NCBI RefSeq assembly: GCF_020171985.1
Contig: NZ_JAIVAL010000005.1
Coordinates: forward strand, 62,001 to 126,000
Length of the DNA stretch: 64,000 nucleotides
Origin: Halobacillus halophilus
GTDB lineage: Bacteria > Bacillota > Bacilli > Bacillales > Halobacillaceae
Reading direction: 5' to 3'
Below, piece by piece: positions 37,885 to 46,861 of this stretch. How positions within the stretch are numbered: the stretch's first letter is position 1; the number at the start of each line of letters is the position of its first letter. The position numbers and the translations under genes are program-made. The notes under the pieces were generated by a model. That model saw only the letters and a program-made list of their open reading frames with translations. It searched no databases and was not told the origin of the DNA.

Positions 37885-38481
37885 TTAAATGGATAACAAT
37901 CGTTTCCGATACAGCAATATGATCAGTTCTATTAATAATTTAGGAAATCGCTTAGGGAAAAACCTTTTCAAGTAAAACTTATAGTATGCTTTTTTCAAAT
38001 CGGGCCAGTATCGACATTCATAAGGTTGAGTAAATCTTACCACATCAATCAGTACTACTTCGTTATGGCTCGTTAGCATGATATTTCTAAGATGTATATC
38101 ACTTGGTGTTAATCCCCTACTTCTCACATATGTTAGTACTTCATCAACTTTGCGTACCATCTCTGGAGAAATACGCTTTCCACTTGTGAGACAGTCATAA
38201 AAAGTTATACCTTCCACATACTCCATAATTAAAAAGCCATCTCCAACTTCTATTAAATGTGGGAAATATACTCGATTGGATAAACGACAATAAACCTCTG
38301 CTTCTCTGAACGCTAAATGCTTATGAGAAGGATAAAAGACTTTGATCACCTGATTGATGTTTTTTAATTTAAAAACGGCCGCACTTCGCCCCTGACCTAC
38401 AAACTCGAGTTCAACCGGAAAACTTACAATTCGGTTGTCTTTAAACACAATTTCCTCGACCAGATCTTCTATCTTTTTCAT
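37885..38481 (-). CDS. Serine/threonine kinase-like protein (YrzF type)
   Basis: A 198-residue minimal protein-kinase fold: a glycine-loop-like VGQGRSAAVFKL, the ATP lysine in VIKVFYP, hinge LIMEYVEG, catalytic loop PSDIHLRNIML (D-x-H-x-x-N) and metal-binding LIDVVRF in place of DFG. This matches the small YrzF/Bud32-like kinases of Bacillus. The basic, hydrophobic C-terminal end (KRFFPKRFPKLLIELIILLYRKR) may bind membrane or nucleic acid. Substrate unknown. Confidence 0.8.
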   Translation of the reverse strand: MKKIEDLVEEIVFKDNRIVSFPVELEFVGQGRSAAVFKLKNINQVIKVFYPSHKHLAFREAEVYCRLSNRVYFPHLIEVGDGFLIMEYVEGITFYDCLTSGKRISPEMVRKVDEVLTYVRSRGLTPSDIHLRNIMLTSHNEVVLIDVVRFTQPYECRYWPDLKKAYYKFYLKRFFPKRFPKLLIELIILLYRKRLLSI

Positions 38482-38594
38482 AGTATCCCCTCTATGGAAA
38501 AACGTTTATTTATTACTTCCTATTATACCGGAGTTCACGAAAAAAGAATGAACTTTGCTTGTTCATTCTAAATTTACGCCACTATATCATTTTT

Positions 38595-38649
38595 GTGCTC
38601 AAATAAGAAAGCAGGGAGTATTTTTATCCCTGCTTTCTTATTTGAGCAC
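38595..38649 (-). terminator. Very long hairpin terminator after the SASP gene
   Basis: A perfect 23-bp stem with a 9-base loop, starting at the last base of the SASP stop codon, is followed on the minus strand by AAAAATGATATAG rather than Ts. The loop side has TTTTTA. Strong hairpins like this often stabilise spore mRNAs, which is an inference. Confidence 0.7.
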
Positions 38650-38906
38650 TATTTATTTTTTTCCATAAGTTCCTTCTGAGCTTGTCTAACTAATTCTTTT
38701 ACCATTTGACCCCCGATTGGTCCGCCGATTCGGCCAGCGTCCCGTGTACTTAAGCTTCCGTTATCGTATCGGTTTAATGGTATGCCTTTTTCTTCTGCGA
38801 CTTCAAACTTTGCATTTTCAGGAGTCTGGCTTTGGAGTAGTCTTTGCTTTAAATCATCCAGGCCTTTTTGTGCCTCTGGGACTAATATTTTATTTCTTCT
38901 TGCCAT
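38649..38906 (-). CDS. Alpha/beta-type small acid-soluble spore protein
   Basis: An 85-residue SASP with the GPR protease cleavage region KFEVAEEKGIPL, then RYDNGSLSTRDAGRIGGPIGGQMVKELVRQAQKELM. These proteins coat spore DNA and protect it from UV and heat, then are degraded at germination. The acidic, lysine-rich end is normal. Expression in the forespore under SigG is expected from the family; no SigG promoter was assigned. Confidence 0.92.
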   Translation of the reverse strand: MARRNKILVPEAQKGLDDLKQRLLQSQTPENAKFEVAEEKGIPLNRYDNGSLSTRDAGRIGGPIGGQMVKELVRQAQKELMEKNK

Positions 38907-38918
38907 ATCATTAACTCC

Positions 38919-39152
38919 TTACTTCTTATACTTAGGAAAACGTTCCCGTGAAAGAGGTTTGCCTTTATGACTTATCAATTTTCCATCTTGGTCTAATTGA
39001 TCAATATTACCGTCGATTGTTCCTTCTGTCATTGTGTCCGAAACTTGTTCATGAGTGACTGAAAGTCCCTGTGATGTCTCATCATTTTTTTCGTAATCCG
39101 CCGGCTCGTAACTGCGCTCTGCTATTTCTTCTATTTTTTGCTTTTTGCTCAA
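38919..39152 (-). CDS. yozQ: DUF4025/YozQ-family protein
   Basis: A 77-residue hydrophilic protein with the family core SQGLSVTHEQVSDTMTEGTIDGNID and a basic C-terminal tail. YozQ-type proteins occur in spore formers and have no known activity. It sits 12 bases upstream of the SASP gene in the same direction, which suggests forespore co-expression. GGAGG precedes the ATG. Confidence 0.75.
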   Translation of the reverse strand: MSKKQKIEEIAERSYEPADYEKNDETSQGLSVTHEQVSDTMTEGTIDGNIDQLDQDGKLISHKGKPLSRERFPKYKK

Positions 39153-39285
39153 GATAATTACCTCCTTTACTTGCTCTTAGTTTCTGCTCCTTTAATAAAA
39201 TTCATTCGATGTCCCTTACATTGAAAAGTTAGAGTTTGGATAAAATTATTTTTATCACCCAAACTATAGATGGAGGTGTTAAACA

Positions 39286-39423
39286 ATGAGCAAGAAAAGT
39301 AATGCCGATAAAAGAAAAGCTCCTAAAACGGTGAACCCTCAAGGTTTAACAGAGGACATTGCCGATCAGCAGCCCGATTCCCAATTTGAACAAAAAGCTA
39401 AAAAAAGGAATACTAAAAGATAA
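39286..39423 (+). CDS. Small basic hydrophilic protein, 45 residues (spore-protein-like)
   Basis: An ATG 7 bases after GGAGGTG opens a 45-codon frame ending directly at a terminator hairpin. The product is rich in Lys, Asp, Gln and Asn (KAPKTVNPQGLTEDIADQQPDSQFEQKAKKR), with no hydrophobic core, like minor small acid-soluble spore proteins. I cannot place it in a named family. The site, the terminator and the spore-gene neighbours support a real gene. Confidence 0.6.
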   Translation: MSKKSNADKRKAPKTVNPQGLTEDIADQQPDSQFEQKAKKRNTKR

Positions 39424-39448
39424 AAGCTGACGCTTGCCCGTCAGCTTT
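39423..39448 (+). terminator. Terminator after the 45-codon gene
   Basis: The perfect 10-bp stem AAAGCTGACG/CGTCAGCTTT is followed by CTTTTAG. It overlaps the stop region of the convergent HpaB-family gene. Confidence 0.75.
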
Positions 39449-40877
39449 CTTTTAGAAATTTTGAAACTAATGATATCGAAGGTTTTTCGTCATACATTTG
39501 ATAAATGGTTTGAGAAATACGGACCGGATCTCCAAAAAAGAACCGCTCATAAAGGGTCTGTCTCGAACCGAATGAACTCATAGTCAGATCCCATGCTATC
39601 CTGAATAAAGCTACTCTTTCCTTGCCTTTCCATTCTCCCGCTTTCAAGTAATGGTCTAACTCTTGACCTACACTTGAATCAAACGTTTCTTCGTGAGGGA
39701 TAGTCATTAATCCGCTTGCACCTAGGAGTTGAATGATTTCAATTAAACGAGGATACAATTCCTGCGTCTGATTAATCGCCACATATAGTGGCTGAATAGA
39801 GGGTACCATTGTTCCACTATTGTCTGTTTCAGCCTGATATTCTGAATAGTGCAGCAAAGCATTTAAACTCTCCAAACCTTTTACAATTTCAACCACTTTG
39901 GCCTGAACATGCTGATATTCTCCTATATTGATGGTGTCCACAATTTGATGAGCAATGCCTAATAAAAATTCTAACTTAACAATTTGTCTGGAAATAATCT
40001 GATGGAGCGTGAATGGAACGAATTTACCTTTCTTATAAAAATTATCAGCGGCTCGTATATTATCATGCAGGAATACCCTCTCCCACGGAACAAGTACATC
40101 ATCGAATATTACAACTGTATCCATTTCATCAAATTTTGAGGAAAGAGGAGAATTGTAAGAGGAATGATCATTACTAAAGGATTCCCGGCAAATATACTTC
40201 AGTCCTTTAGTATTACTGGGAATTGAAAAACCATAGGCGTGAGAACTCTCTTGTACTCCAGGGGCAGAAAAAACAATGATTTGATCGGTCATGCCGCCCT
40301 GAGTGGCGAGCAGTTTTGCTCCTTTAATGATTAGCCCTGCTTTTGTTCGCCTCACGATTCGAGCATTTGTTACATCTTCATCAAGAAAAGCCAGCTTTCC
40401 ACGATTATTCTGAGGATTTACAAATGTATGCGTAAAGGTAAGATCTTGTTCACGAGCTTCCTCATAAATGGATAGTAAACGATCCGGATAACAGTTAGCT
40501 TCCCCTTTTAATAAATCTGCCGAAGCGGCAAAGGCTGCAAGCACTGTATTCATATAGTCAGGACTCCGCCCTAATAAACCGCCGGAATGGCGTGCCCAGC
40601 ATTGAATCATCTTTCTTCTTTTTTCAAGATCTTCTTTTGTTTTGGGAATTAAGTAAGAGGTTCCAATTTTATTTCCAGTGGTATCTGATGTGAAAGTTAA
40701 TTCTTCTTTATGAGCAGGATGAAGCTGCAAATCATAAAGCTCGCCTTGAGTCTGGATTACTCCCCTAAACGCGGGATGACTTGATATCCTTCCCGTAAGC
40801 CTTTCTCCGTCCAGCCAAACTTCCGCGTTTATTCGATCCAGTCTTTCCTTGTACTCATTACCTGATATCGCAGGCAT
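39441..40877 (-). CDS. 4-hydroxyphenylacetate 3-hydroxylase family protein (HpaB/YoaI type)
   Basis: A 478-residue FADH2-dependent monooxygenase of the HpaB family. It has the N-terminal AISGNEYKERLDRINAEVWLDG, the flavin region FTHTFVNPQNNRGK, RTKAGLIIKGAKLLATQGGMTDQI, the central VLVPWERVFLHDN, and LGASGLMTIPHEE near the C-terminus. It would hydroxylate a phenolic substrate using reduced flavin from a separate reductase (HpaC), which is not encoded nearby. The ATG follows AAGGGAG by 7 bases. It is single, with its own upstream region. Confidence 0.87.
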   Translation of the reverse strand: MPAISGNEYKERLDRINAEVWLDGERLTGRISSHPAFRGVIQTQGELYDLQLHPAHKEELTFTSDTTGNKIGTSYLIPKTKEDLEKRRKMIQCWARHSGGLLGRSPDYMNTVLAAFAASADLLKGEANCYPDRLLSIYEEAREQDLTFTHTFVNPQNNRGKLAFLDEDVTNARIVRRTKAGLIIKGAKLLATQGGMTDQIIVFSAPGVQESSHAYGFSIPSNTKGLKYICRESFSNDHSSYNSPLSSKFDEMDTVVIFDDVLVPWERVFLHDNIRAADNFYKKGKFVPFTLHQIISRQIVKLEFLLGIAHQIVDTINIGEYQHVQAKVVEIVKGLESLNALLHYSEYQAETDNSGTMVPSIQPLYVAINQTQELYPRLIEIIQLLGASGLMTIPHEETFDSSVGQELDHYLKAGEWKGKERVALFRIAWDLTMSSFGSRQTLYERFFFGDPVRISQTIYQMYDEKPSISLVSKFLKES

Positions 40878-40965
40878 GTAATCACTCCCTTTGCTTACGT
40901 ACACAAAAATAGTCGATAACATACCTTATTAAGTTGTTAAGATTATGTGAAAAATCTCCTACAAA

Positions 40966-40988
40966 AAGCCCACCTCTAAGGTGGGCTT
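40966..40988 (-). terminator. Terminator of aceBA
   Basis: The 10-bp stem AAGCCCACCT/AGGTGGGCTT is followed on the minus strand by TTTGTAGG, right after aceA. Confidence 0.8.
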
Positions 40989-40993
40989 GAAGG

Positions 40994-42289
40994 TTAGGAC
41001 TGAGACACTGTTTCCGTCGTAAATTGTTCGGATTCGGTAGAGCCTTTTAATGCAGTAGTGGATGACGTACCTCCTGAAATAATTTGAGCTACTTCATCAA
41101 AATAACCGGTTCCTACTTCCCTCTGATGTCGGGTAGCTGTATATCCATAAGTCTCACTTCTGAATTCCGCTTGCTGTAATTCAGAGTAAGCTTCCATTCC
41201 CCGGTCTTTATATTGTCTTGCTAATTCGAACATGCCATGATTAAGCGCGTGAAAACCTGCAAGAGTTACAAACTGAAATTTATACCCCATCTCTCCCAGT
41301 GTTCGTTGAAAATTAGCAATCGTCTCATCGTCCAGTTTTTTCTTCCAATTAAATGATGGCGAACAATTGTAGGCAAGAAGTTTCCCAGGAAATTTCTCAT
41401 GAATGGCTTCTGCAAATTTTCTAGCTTCTTCTATGTTTGGTTCCGACGTTTCACACCATACTAAGTCTGCGTATGGGGCATAAGCTAAACCTCTTGAAAT
41501 CGCCTGATCTATACCCGCTTTCGTTTTATAAAAACCTTCCGCTGTTCTTTCTCCTGTAAGAAATTCCGCATCACTTCCATCCACATCACTTGTGATAAGA
41601 TCGGCTGCATTCGCATCTGTTCGCGCTATAATAATAGTTGGAACACCCATTACATCCGCAGCAAATCTGGCAGAAATTAAATTTCGCACAGCAGTTTGAG
41701 TAGGCAGAAGAACTTTACCGCCAAGGTGGCCGCATTTCTTCTCTGAGGACAGCTGATCTTCAAAGTGGACAGCTGATGCTCCTGCTTCAATCATTCCTTT
41801 CATTAATTCAAAAACGTTCAACTGTCCACCAAAACCTGCTTCTGCATCCGCAACAATAGGGGCGAACCAGTCAATTTCGTGCTTTCCTTCCATATGGTGT
41901 ATCTGGTCTGCACGCTGTAATGCCTGATTAATTCTTTTAACTACCTGAGGCACACTGTTTGCAGGATACAAGCTTTGATCCGGGTACATGTGTCCCGACA
42001 AATTAGCATCCGCTGCTACCTGCCAGCCACTTAGGTAAATAGCCTTAAGTCCGGCTTTTACTTGCTGCATAGCCTGATTACCGGTTAAAGCACCTAAGGC
42101 GTGAACGTAGTCTTCTTCATGTAGTAGGTTCCATAATTTTTTGGCACCTTTTTCAGCAAGTGTATATTGGATATCCATCGACCCTCTTAAACGGATAACG
42201 TCTTCTGGCTCATATGGACGTAACACGCCGCTCCAACGTTCTTCTTCCTGCCACTGATTTCTTAGTTTTTCTGCTCTTTCATTCATCAT
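40994..42289 (-). CDS. aceA: Isocitrate lyase AceA
   Basis: A 431-residue glyoxylate-shunt enzyme that cleaves isocitrate to succinate and glyoxylate. The catalytic loop [11 protein letters not shown] carries the nucleophilic cysteine; the metal and substrate region [12 protein letters not shown] and the late motif [11 protein letters not shown] are intact. It follows aceB in one operon, with start and stop regions almost overlapping. Several in-frame ATGs exist; the one about 9 bases after GAGGGGG is used here. The shunt is needed for growth on acetate or fatty acids, which fits the fad operon elsewhere in the window. Confidence 0.95.
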   Translation of the reverse strand: MMNERAEKLRNQWQEEERWSGVLRPYEPEDVIRLRGSMDIQYTLAEKGAKKLWNLLHEEDYVHALGALTGNQAMQQVKAGLKAIYLSGWQVAADANLSGHMYPDQSLYPANSVPQVVKRINQALQRADQIHHMEGKHEIDWFAPIVADAEAGFGGQLNVFELMKGMIEAGASAVHFEDQLSSEKKCGHLGGKVLLPTQTAVRNLISARFAADVMGVPTIIIARTDANAADLITSDVDGSDAEFLTGERTAEGFYKTKAGIDQAISRGLAYAPYADLVWCETSEPNIEEARKFAEAIHEKFPGKLLAYNCSPSFNWKKKLDDETIANFQRTLGEMGYKFQFVTLAGFHALNHGMFELARQYKDRGMEAYSELQQAEFRSETYGYTATRHQREVGTGYFDEVAQIISGGTSSTTALKGSTESEQFTTETVSQS

Positions 42290-42303
42290 TCCGCTCATCC
42301 CCC

Positions 42304-43896
42304 TCAAGATAACTGCTCATAAGCTTTAATCGTTAAAAAGTCTTCAAACTCATCATTTCTAATTAAGGTATCGAATAGTTTTTCAGCTTCTTTATACGGC
42401 CTCTTTTTGAAAAAACCCTCCCCAACTTCTTGGCGGATAGCCTCCATCTCTTCTTCTTTTAATTTATCGTAAAGTTCAAACGTAATAGTACGTCCGTCAT
42501 TCAATGTACCTTTTGGATGACGGATCCACTGCCACACTTGAGCCCTTGATATTTCAGCAGTTGCAGCGTCTTCCATCAAATGATGAATCGGAGCAGCTCC
42601 TTTTCCTGCGAGCCATGAGGCAATGTACTGAATTCCTACGTTAATATTTGTGCGTAATCCTTCTTCCGTAATTTCCCCTTGAGGAGCTTTCAGTAAGTCT
42701 TCTGCTGAAACTGTAATCTTTTCTTTCGTTTTACTGATTTGATTGGGTTCCGGCATTACTTCATTGAATACTTCCATGGCCGCCTGAACCATTCCAGGAT
42801 GAGCCACCCAGGTTCCATCGTGTCCGTCCTGGACTTCTCGTTTCTTGTCAGCTATTACTTTCTGAAATGCTGCTTCATTCTTGGATGGATCATTTTTCAC
42901 GGGTATTTGAGCTGCCATCCCCCCCATTGCGGGAGCACCACGTTTATGACAGGTTTGAATAGTCAAAAGAGAATAAGCACGCATAAACGGAACGGTCATC
43001 GTTACTTCTGAACGGTCCGGAAGTATCATTGATGGATCGTGACGGAATTTTTTTAAGAAACTGAAGATATAATCCCAGCGGCCGCAGTTAAGACCCGCAG
43101 AGTGTTCTTTTAATTCATACAATATTTCATCCATTTCATAAGCGGCGAGGATCGTTTCCAATAATACCGTTGCTTTGATGGTTCCTTGAGGTATGTTCAT
43201 GTAGTTTTGAGCGTAAACAAAAATATCATTCCATAATCTTGCTTCCTTATGATTCTCCAGTTTAGGTAAATAAAAGTAGGGACCTGAACCATTCTTGATA
43301 AGCTGTTTAGCGTTATGGAAGAAATACAATCCGAAGTCAACCAGGCTTCCAGAAATCGCTTTATTTTGATAAGTTAAGTGCTTTTCCTCAAGGTGCCAGC
43401 CTCTTGGCCGTACCATAAGCACAGCAGTTTGTTCCCCCAGTTGATACAACTTTCCTTTTTCATTTTGAAAAGTAATGGTTTTCTGAATCGCGTCCCGCAA
43501 ATTAATCTGCCCGTGAATCGTATTCGACCATGTGGGCGAGTTGGCATCCTCAAAGTCTGCCATAAATACTTTAGCTCCAGAATTCAGACCATTTATGACC
43601 ATCTTACGATCAACGGGACCGGTAATTTCTACCCTTCGATCTTTTAAATCTTTTGGCAGATCACTTATCTGCCAGTTCCCTTGGCGTATATGTTCCGTTT
43701 CTTTAAGAAAACCTGGTCTTTCCCCAAGATCTAACTTTGATTGGATCTCTTTCCTTCTGTCTAGTAATTGCTTTCGTCTCTCTTCGAAGTGCAGGTGTAA
43801 AGATTCTATAAAAGCCAGCGCTTCCTGGTTTACTATTTCTTCAAAACCTGGTTCAAGGTGACCTTCCACCTTGATTTTGGATAACTTTGTTTCCAT
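42304..43896 (-). CDS. aceB: Malate synthase A (AceB)
   Basis: A 530-residue enzyme that condenses glyoxylate with acetyl-CoA to malate. Signatures include [41 protein letters not shown] and the C-terminal [14 protein letters not shown]. It is the first gene of aceBA. The ATG is preceded by GAGGGGG. Palindromic TGTTAT-type sequences overlap its predicted promoter. Confidence 0.96.
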   Translation of the reverse strand: METKLSKIKVEGHLEPGFEEIVNQEALAFIESLHLHFEERRKQLLDRRKEIQSKLDLGERPGFLKETEHIRQGNWQISDLPKDLKDRRVEITGPVDRKMVINGLNSGAKVFMADFEDANSPTWSNTIHGQINLRDAIQKTITFQNEKGKLYQLGEQTAVLMVRPRGWHLEEKHLTYQNKAISGSLVDFGLYFFHNAKQLIKNGSGPYFYLPKLENHKEARLWNDIFVYAQNYMNIPQGTIKATVLLETILAAYEMDEILYELKEHSAGLNCGRWDYIFSFLKKFRHDPSMILPDRSEVTMTVPFMRAYSLLTIQTCHKRGAPAMGGMAAQIPVKNDPSKNEAAFQKVIADKKREVQDGHDGTWVAHPGMVQAAMEVFNEVMPEPNQISKTKEKITVSAEDLLKAPQGEITEEGLRTNINVGIQYIASWLAGKGAAPIHHLMEDAATAEISRAQVWQWIRHPKGTLNDGRTITFELYDKLKEEEMEAIRQEVGEGFFKKRPYKEAEKLFDTLIRNDEFEDFLTIKAYEQLS

Positions 43897-43914
43897 TACG
43901 AACCCCCTCTATAT

Positions 43915-43956
43915 TGTTATATATAAGTTATATTATAATTTATTTGTTATATAACA
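43915..43956. promoter_or_regulatory. Operator candidates in front of aceBA
   Basis: TGTTATATAACA (43945-43956) is a perfect 12-bp palindrome, and TGTTATATATAA (43915-43926) is a degenerate second copy 18 bases away. They lie between the small zinc-ribbon gene and aceB and overlap the likely -35/-10 region. A dimeric repressor is inferred; the protein is not identified. Confidence 0.45.
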
Positions 43957-43970
43957 GATATGATATAATT

Positions 43971-44090
43971 TTATTCAGTCTTTTTAGATAGACACCGATC
44001 GCATTCCATCATATAAGTATAATGATGATCTTTCACCTCAGCACCACATTGCGGACATGGAACAGAAACCGTTTGATTTTTCTTTTTCAT
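43971..44090 (-). CDS. Small zinc-ribbon protein (YhfH-like), 39 residues
   Basis: A 39-codon frame follows a perfect AAAGGAGG site. The product has two CxxC pairs (CPQCG and CDRC) spaced 20 residues apart, a typical one-knuckle zinc ribbon, with a Lys-rich start. Similar tiny YhfH proteins occur in Bacillus; no function is known. It is too short to be found by length filters but has all the signs of translation. Confidence 0.75.
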   Translation of the reverse strand: MKKKNQTVSVPCPQCGAEVKDHHYTYMMECDRCLSKKTE

Positions 44091-44110
44091 TATAAAATTC
44101 CTCCTTTTTT

Positions 44111-44152
44111 TATATAACAGCATTATCAATCTTTAACTGTTATGATACAGTT
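44111..44152. promoter_or_regulatory. Operator candidate upstream of the zinc-ribbon gene
   Basis: AACTGTTATGATACAGTT (44135-44152) is an inverted repeat. A TATATAACAG half-site lies at 44111-44120. The TGTTAT half-site is shared with the aceBA palindromes, suggesting one regulator for both transcripts. Confidence 0.4.
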
Positions 44153-44295
44153 TACGATGTGATAGCTTGTTTTGCAACAGTTTTTTGAAAATTCTATACA
44201 AATGGGCAGATGCTGTAAAATAAATTAACCTAAAAAACCTTGAAATAATGGGGTTCATAAGCTATATAGACCTCTAAATTCTTAACACCTTAAAA

Positions 44296-44319
44296 ATGCC
44301 TGCCACGAGTGGCAGGCAT
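44296..44319 (-). terminator. Terminator of the aldo/keto reductase gene
   Basis: The perfect 10-bp stem ATGCCTGCCA/TGGCAGGCAT with a 4-base loop is followed on the minus strand by TTTTAAGG. Confidence 0.85.
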
Positions 44320-44323
44320 CTTA

Positions 44324-45256
44324 TTAAGCAAAAATTTCGTGTATTTTCTTTACTTCTTCTGAAGATAACTCTACATCCAGTGTTTTTAAGTTGTTTGTTA
44401 CTTGGTCTACTTTTTTAGCACCGGGTATTACAGCATCAATGGAGTCCTGGGTTAAATACCAGGCTAGCACGAGGTGCGGAACCTCCACGTTTTTAGAATG
44501 TGCTATTTCTTTCAGTTGATCGACCTTTTGCAAATTCTTCCTATATTCTTCGCCCTGGAACAACGGATTCTTAGCACGAAAATCATCGAATCTCGTATCT
44601 TCGTTATATTTCCCTGTTAGCAGACCAGAAGCAAATGGAAAATAAGGTACAAAGGAAATTCCATTCTCGGCGGTGTAAGGTAGCATCTCCTTTTCTGCTT
44701 CTCGTTTAAACAGATTGTATTCTCCCTGAATTACGTCTACATATCCGTCTTTATCTGCTTCTTTCAACTGATCCACTGAAAAATTCGAAACACCTATGGA
44801 ACGAATCTTACCTTGATCCTTCATTTCTTTTAAAGCTCCCACTGCTTCATCTTTTGGTGTGTGATCATCTGGAAAGTGGATATAAAATAAATCAATGTAA
44901 TCCGTTTGAAGACGAGCCAAACTTCCTTCAACGGCCTCTTTGAGGAAAGAAGGTGAGTTGTTAAAAACAACATCGTCTCCTTTAAATTCATGTGCGCCTT
45001 TAGTGGCTAATACGACCTCTTCGCGATTTCCCTGCTCTTTGATAACTTGTCCAACTAATTCCTCAGAACGCTTGGGACCATAAATGAAAGCTGTATCTAG
45101 AAAGTTCATGTTGTTTTCAAGTGCCGTACGTACAACATCTTTTCCAGCTTCTTCATCAAGATTCGGATATATATTATGTCCGCCTACGGCGTTTGTACCC
45201 AATCCTATTGGATTGACGGATAAACCTGATTTCCCAAGGCTCACCAATTTGTCCAT
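44324..45256 (-). CDS. Aldo/keto reductase
   Basis: A 310-residue TIM-barrel NADPH-dependent reductase. The catalytic tetrad region is visible: Asp in [10 protein letters not shown] with the Tyr, Lys in [10 protein letters not shown], and His in [20 protein letters not shown] and the C-terminal NADP region [14 protein letters not shown] follow. It resembles the YhdN/IolS group that reduces aldehydes. The ATG is about 9 bases after AAAGGAG; a TTG three codons upstream touches that site. Single gene. Confidence 0.9.
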   Translation of the reverse strand: MDKLVSLGKSGLSVNPIGLGTNAVGGHNIYPNLDEEAGKDVVRTALENNMNFLDTAFIYGPKRSEELVGQVIKEQGNREEVVLATKGAHEFKGDDVVFNNSPSFLKEAVEGSLARLQTDYIDLFYIHFPDDHTPKDEAVGALKEMKDQGKIRSIGVSNFSVDQLKEADKDGYVDVIQGEYNLFKREAEKEMLPYTAENGISFVPYFPFASGLLTGKYNEDTRFDDFRAKNPLFQGEEYRKNLQKVDQLKEIAHSKNVEVPHLVLAWYLTQDSIDAVIPGAKKVDQVTNNLKTLDVELSSEEVKKIHEIFA

Positions 45257-45429
45257 TATACTCAACTCCTTTATGAATTCTTCTATTCTTTTACCACGTT
45301 ATTATAAAAAAGAAACAGTTCACACAGACTTTAAACACATCCACTGGAAGTCCTGAAAAAAGAGTGACTTCCATGCTTGATATCGATTATAGTTAAGACA
45401 GATTGACACATCACAATAGGAGGGATTCA

Positions 45430-45840
45430 ATGAAATATCAAGTCACCCCATACTTCACCTTTAATGGTAATGCTGCAGAAGCTTTGGACTATTACACTCA
45501 GCTCTTTCAAGGGGAAGTTACTGCCAGACAAAGCTTTGGGGAAGCTGATTTTGAAACACCTGAAGGAATGGAAAACCGTATCATGCATGCACATTTTCAA
45601 AAAGACGGTTTTTCCTTTATGGTTTCGGATTCTTTTCTAGAACACTCCGTCACTACAGGAAATAATATTTCCCTGGCGCTTGAACTTGAAAATAAAGAAG
45701 AGATCCAGACCCTTTATGATCGCCTGAAAGAAAGTGGTACAGTACTTATGGAACTACAAGACACATTTTGGAATGCTTCTTTTGCAAAAGTAAAGGATCA
45801 CTATGGAATCATTTGGGATTTAAACTACTCATATGAGTGA
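45430..45840 (+). CDS. VOC-family (PhnB/glyoxalase-like) protein
   Basis: A 136-residue protein with two beta-alpha-beta-beta-beta modules: YQVTPYFTFNGNAAEALDYYTQLFQGE at the start and VKDHYGIIWDLNYSYE at the end, as in PhnB/YjdN-type VOC proteins. Members bind metals or antibiotics or isomerise small molecules; no activity can be assigned here. The ATG follows AGGAGG by 6 bases. Single gene with a terminator directly after it. Confidence 0.85.
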   Translation: MKYQVTPYFTFNGNAAEALDYYTQLFQGEVTARQSFGEADFETPEGMENRIMHAHFQKDGFSFMVSDSFLEHSVTTGNNISLALELENKEEIQTLYDRLKESGTVLMELQDTFWNASFAKVKDHYGIIWDLNYSYE

Positions 45841-45842
45841 CT

Positions 45843-45877
45843 AAAAAGAGCGGCTTGAAAGTAAAGCCGCTCTTTTT
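45843..45877. terminator. Bidirectional terminator
   Basis: The perfect 14-bp stem AAAAAGAGCGGCTT/AAGCCGCTCTTTTT lies between convergent genes, with T-rich sides both ways. Confidence 0.88.
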
Positions 45878-46452
45878 TAGATCTCTAAATGTTTTGTACA
45901 ATTAAACAATTCACAAGACCAATGACCTTGTTTTAATATAACTTCAGTAATAGAAGTATTTTTCATATGTTCTTTTCGTATTTTTAAAGGATCAAGTTCG
46001 CTTACTAAATGACTGATTAAAGCTCCATGACTAACCACTAAAATATTTTTCCCGTCATGTCTATTCACAAGCTCATTAAGGACAGACACCCCCCGTTCCT
46101 TAATTTTTTCTTTTTTTTCGATTCCCAGGTCGAGCTCCCTCCAGCCGCTTCCCCATTTTTTAATTCTTTCTTCTTCTGTCGTTCCCTCAATTAGACCGCC
46201 GTCCACTTCCTGCAGGCGTACATCGCAGCTGATCTCCAAGCCTAGCCGACTGGAGATAATATCTGCCGTTTTAGCAGCTCTCTTTAATGGACTTGTGTAT
46301 AAGACTTCCCATTCTTCTGTATGTAGCCGCTCTGCAAGCTTTTCAGCATCCCTTATTCCTTCTTGGTTTAAAGGTATGTCCGACTTTCCCTGCGCGCGTT
46401 TTTCTTTATTCCAAGAGGTACTTCCATGACGTATCAATCCTAATTTAGTCAT
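45877..46452 (-). CDS. Histidine phosphatase family protein
   Basis: A 191-residue phosphoglycerate-mutase-like phosphatase. The RHG motif LIRHGSTSWN carries the phospho-acceptor histidine, with the second histidine in VVSHGALIS and the acid in EVDGGLIEG. Members dephosphorylate sugar phosphates, nucleotides or cobalamin intermediates such as alpha-ribazole phosphate (CobC); the sequence does not decide. Single gene. Confidence 0.88.
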   Translation of the reverse strand: MTKLGLIRHGSTSWNKEKRAQGKSDIPLNQEGIRDAEKLAERLHTEEWEVLYTSPLKRAAKTADIISSRLGLEISCDVRLQEVDGGLIEGTTEEERIKKWGSGWRELDLGIEKKEKIKERGVSVLNELVNRHDGKNILVVSHGALISHLVSELDPLKIRKEHMKNTSITEVILKQGHWSCELFNCTKHLEI

Positions 46453-46826
46453 TTTTTCTCACTCCTTCTCGTTCTCTGTAAAATATCATGGTTAAAGACT
46501 CAGTTTCGAAATATTTGTTAAGCGGAAGGTCCTCGGGGGACGATTTCGCTTTTCGGCCCTGCACGACGCAGGAAAGTGTTCAAATGTGGAATCACACCAA
46601 AAGACACGACCAGCATAAGCCGACCATCAAAAGGATTGCGGTTTTTCAATCCGTTGATGAGCGGCTTATGTCTCGAGTGTCTGGGTGATGGAACAAGACG
46701 AGTTGTTTCCGTAGCCAGCCCCTCTTAATATGAGCAACGGACCAAAAACATCTCGAAGTCGAGTCTTCAACTAATCGGCTCTATTTTAGTATTACCACCT
46801 TCGTTTAACAGCTTTAAATACTATAA
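46453..46826. other. Structured non-coding region with nested hairpins
   Basis: No credible gene is seen in about 370 bp. Several inverted repeats occur: GTCC-TCGG-GGGAC (about 46529), CCTGC-ACGAC-GCAGG (about 46558), and a large imperfect hairpin (46602-46680) whose arms include CATAAGCCG/CGGCTTATG, CATCAA/TTGATG and GGATTG/CAATCC. This looks like an intergenic repeat unit or a small RNA. The upstream part would also serve as the leader of the phosphatase gene. Confidence 0.45.
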
Positions 46827-46854
46827 AAAGGGCAGCTTATAAAGCCGCCCTTTT
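46827..46854 (-). terminator. Terminator of ilvD
   Basis: AAGGGCAGCTT pairs with AAGCCGCCCTT and is followed on the minus strand by TTTTATAG. Confidence 0.8.
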
Positions 46855-46861
46855 TTATAAC

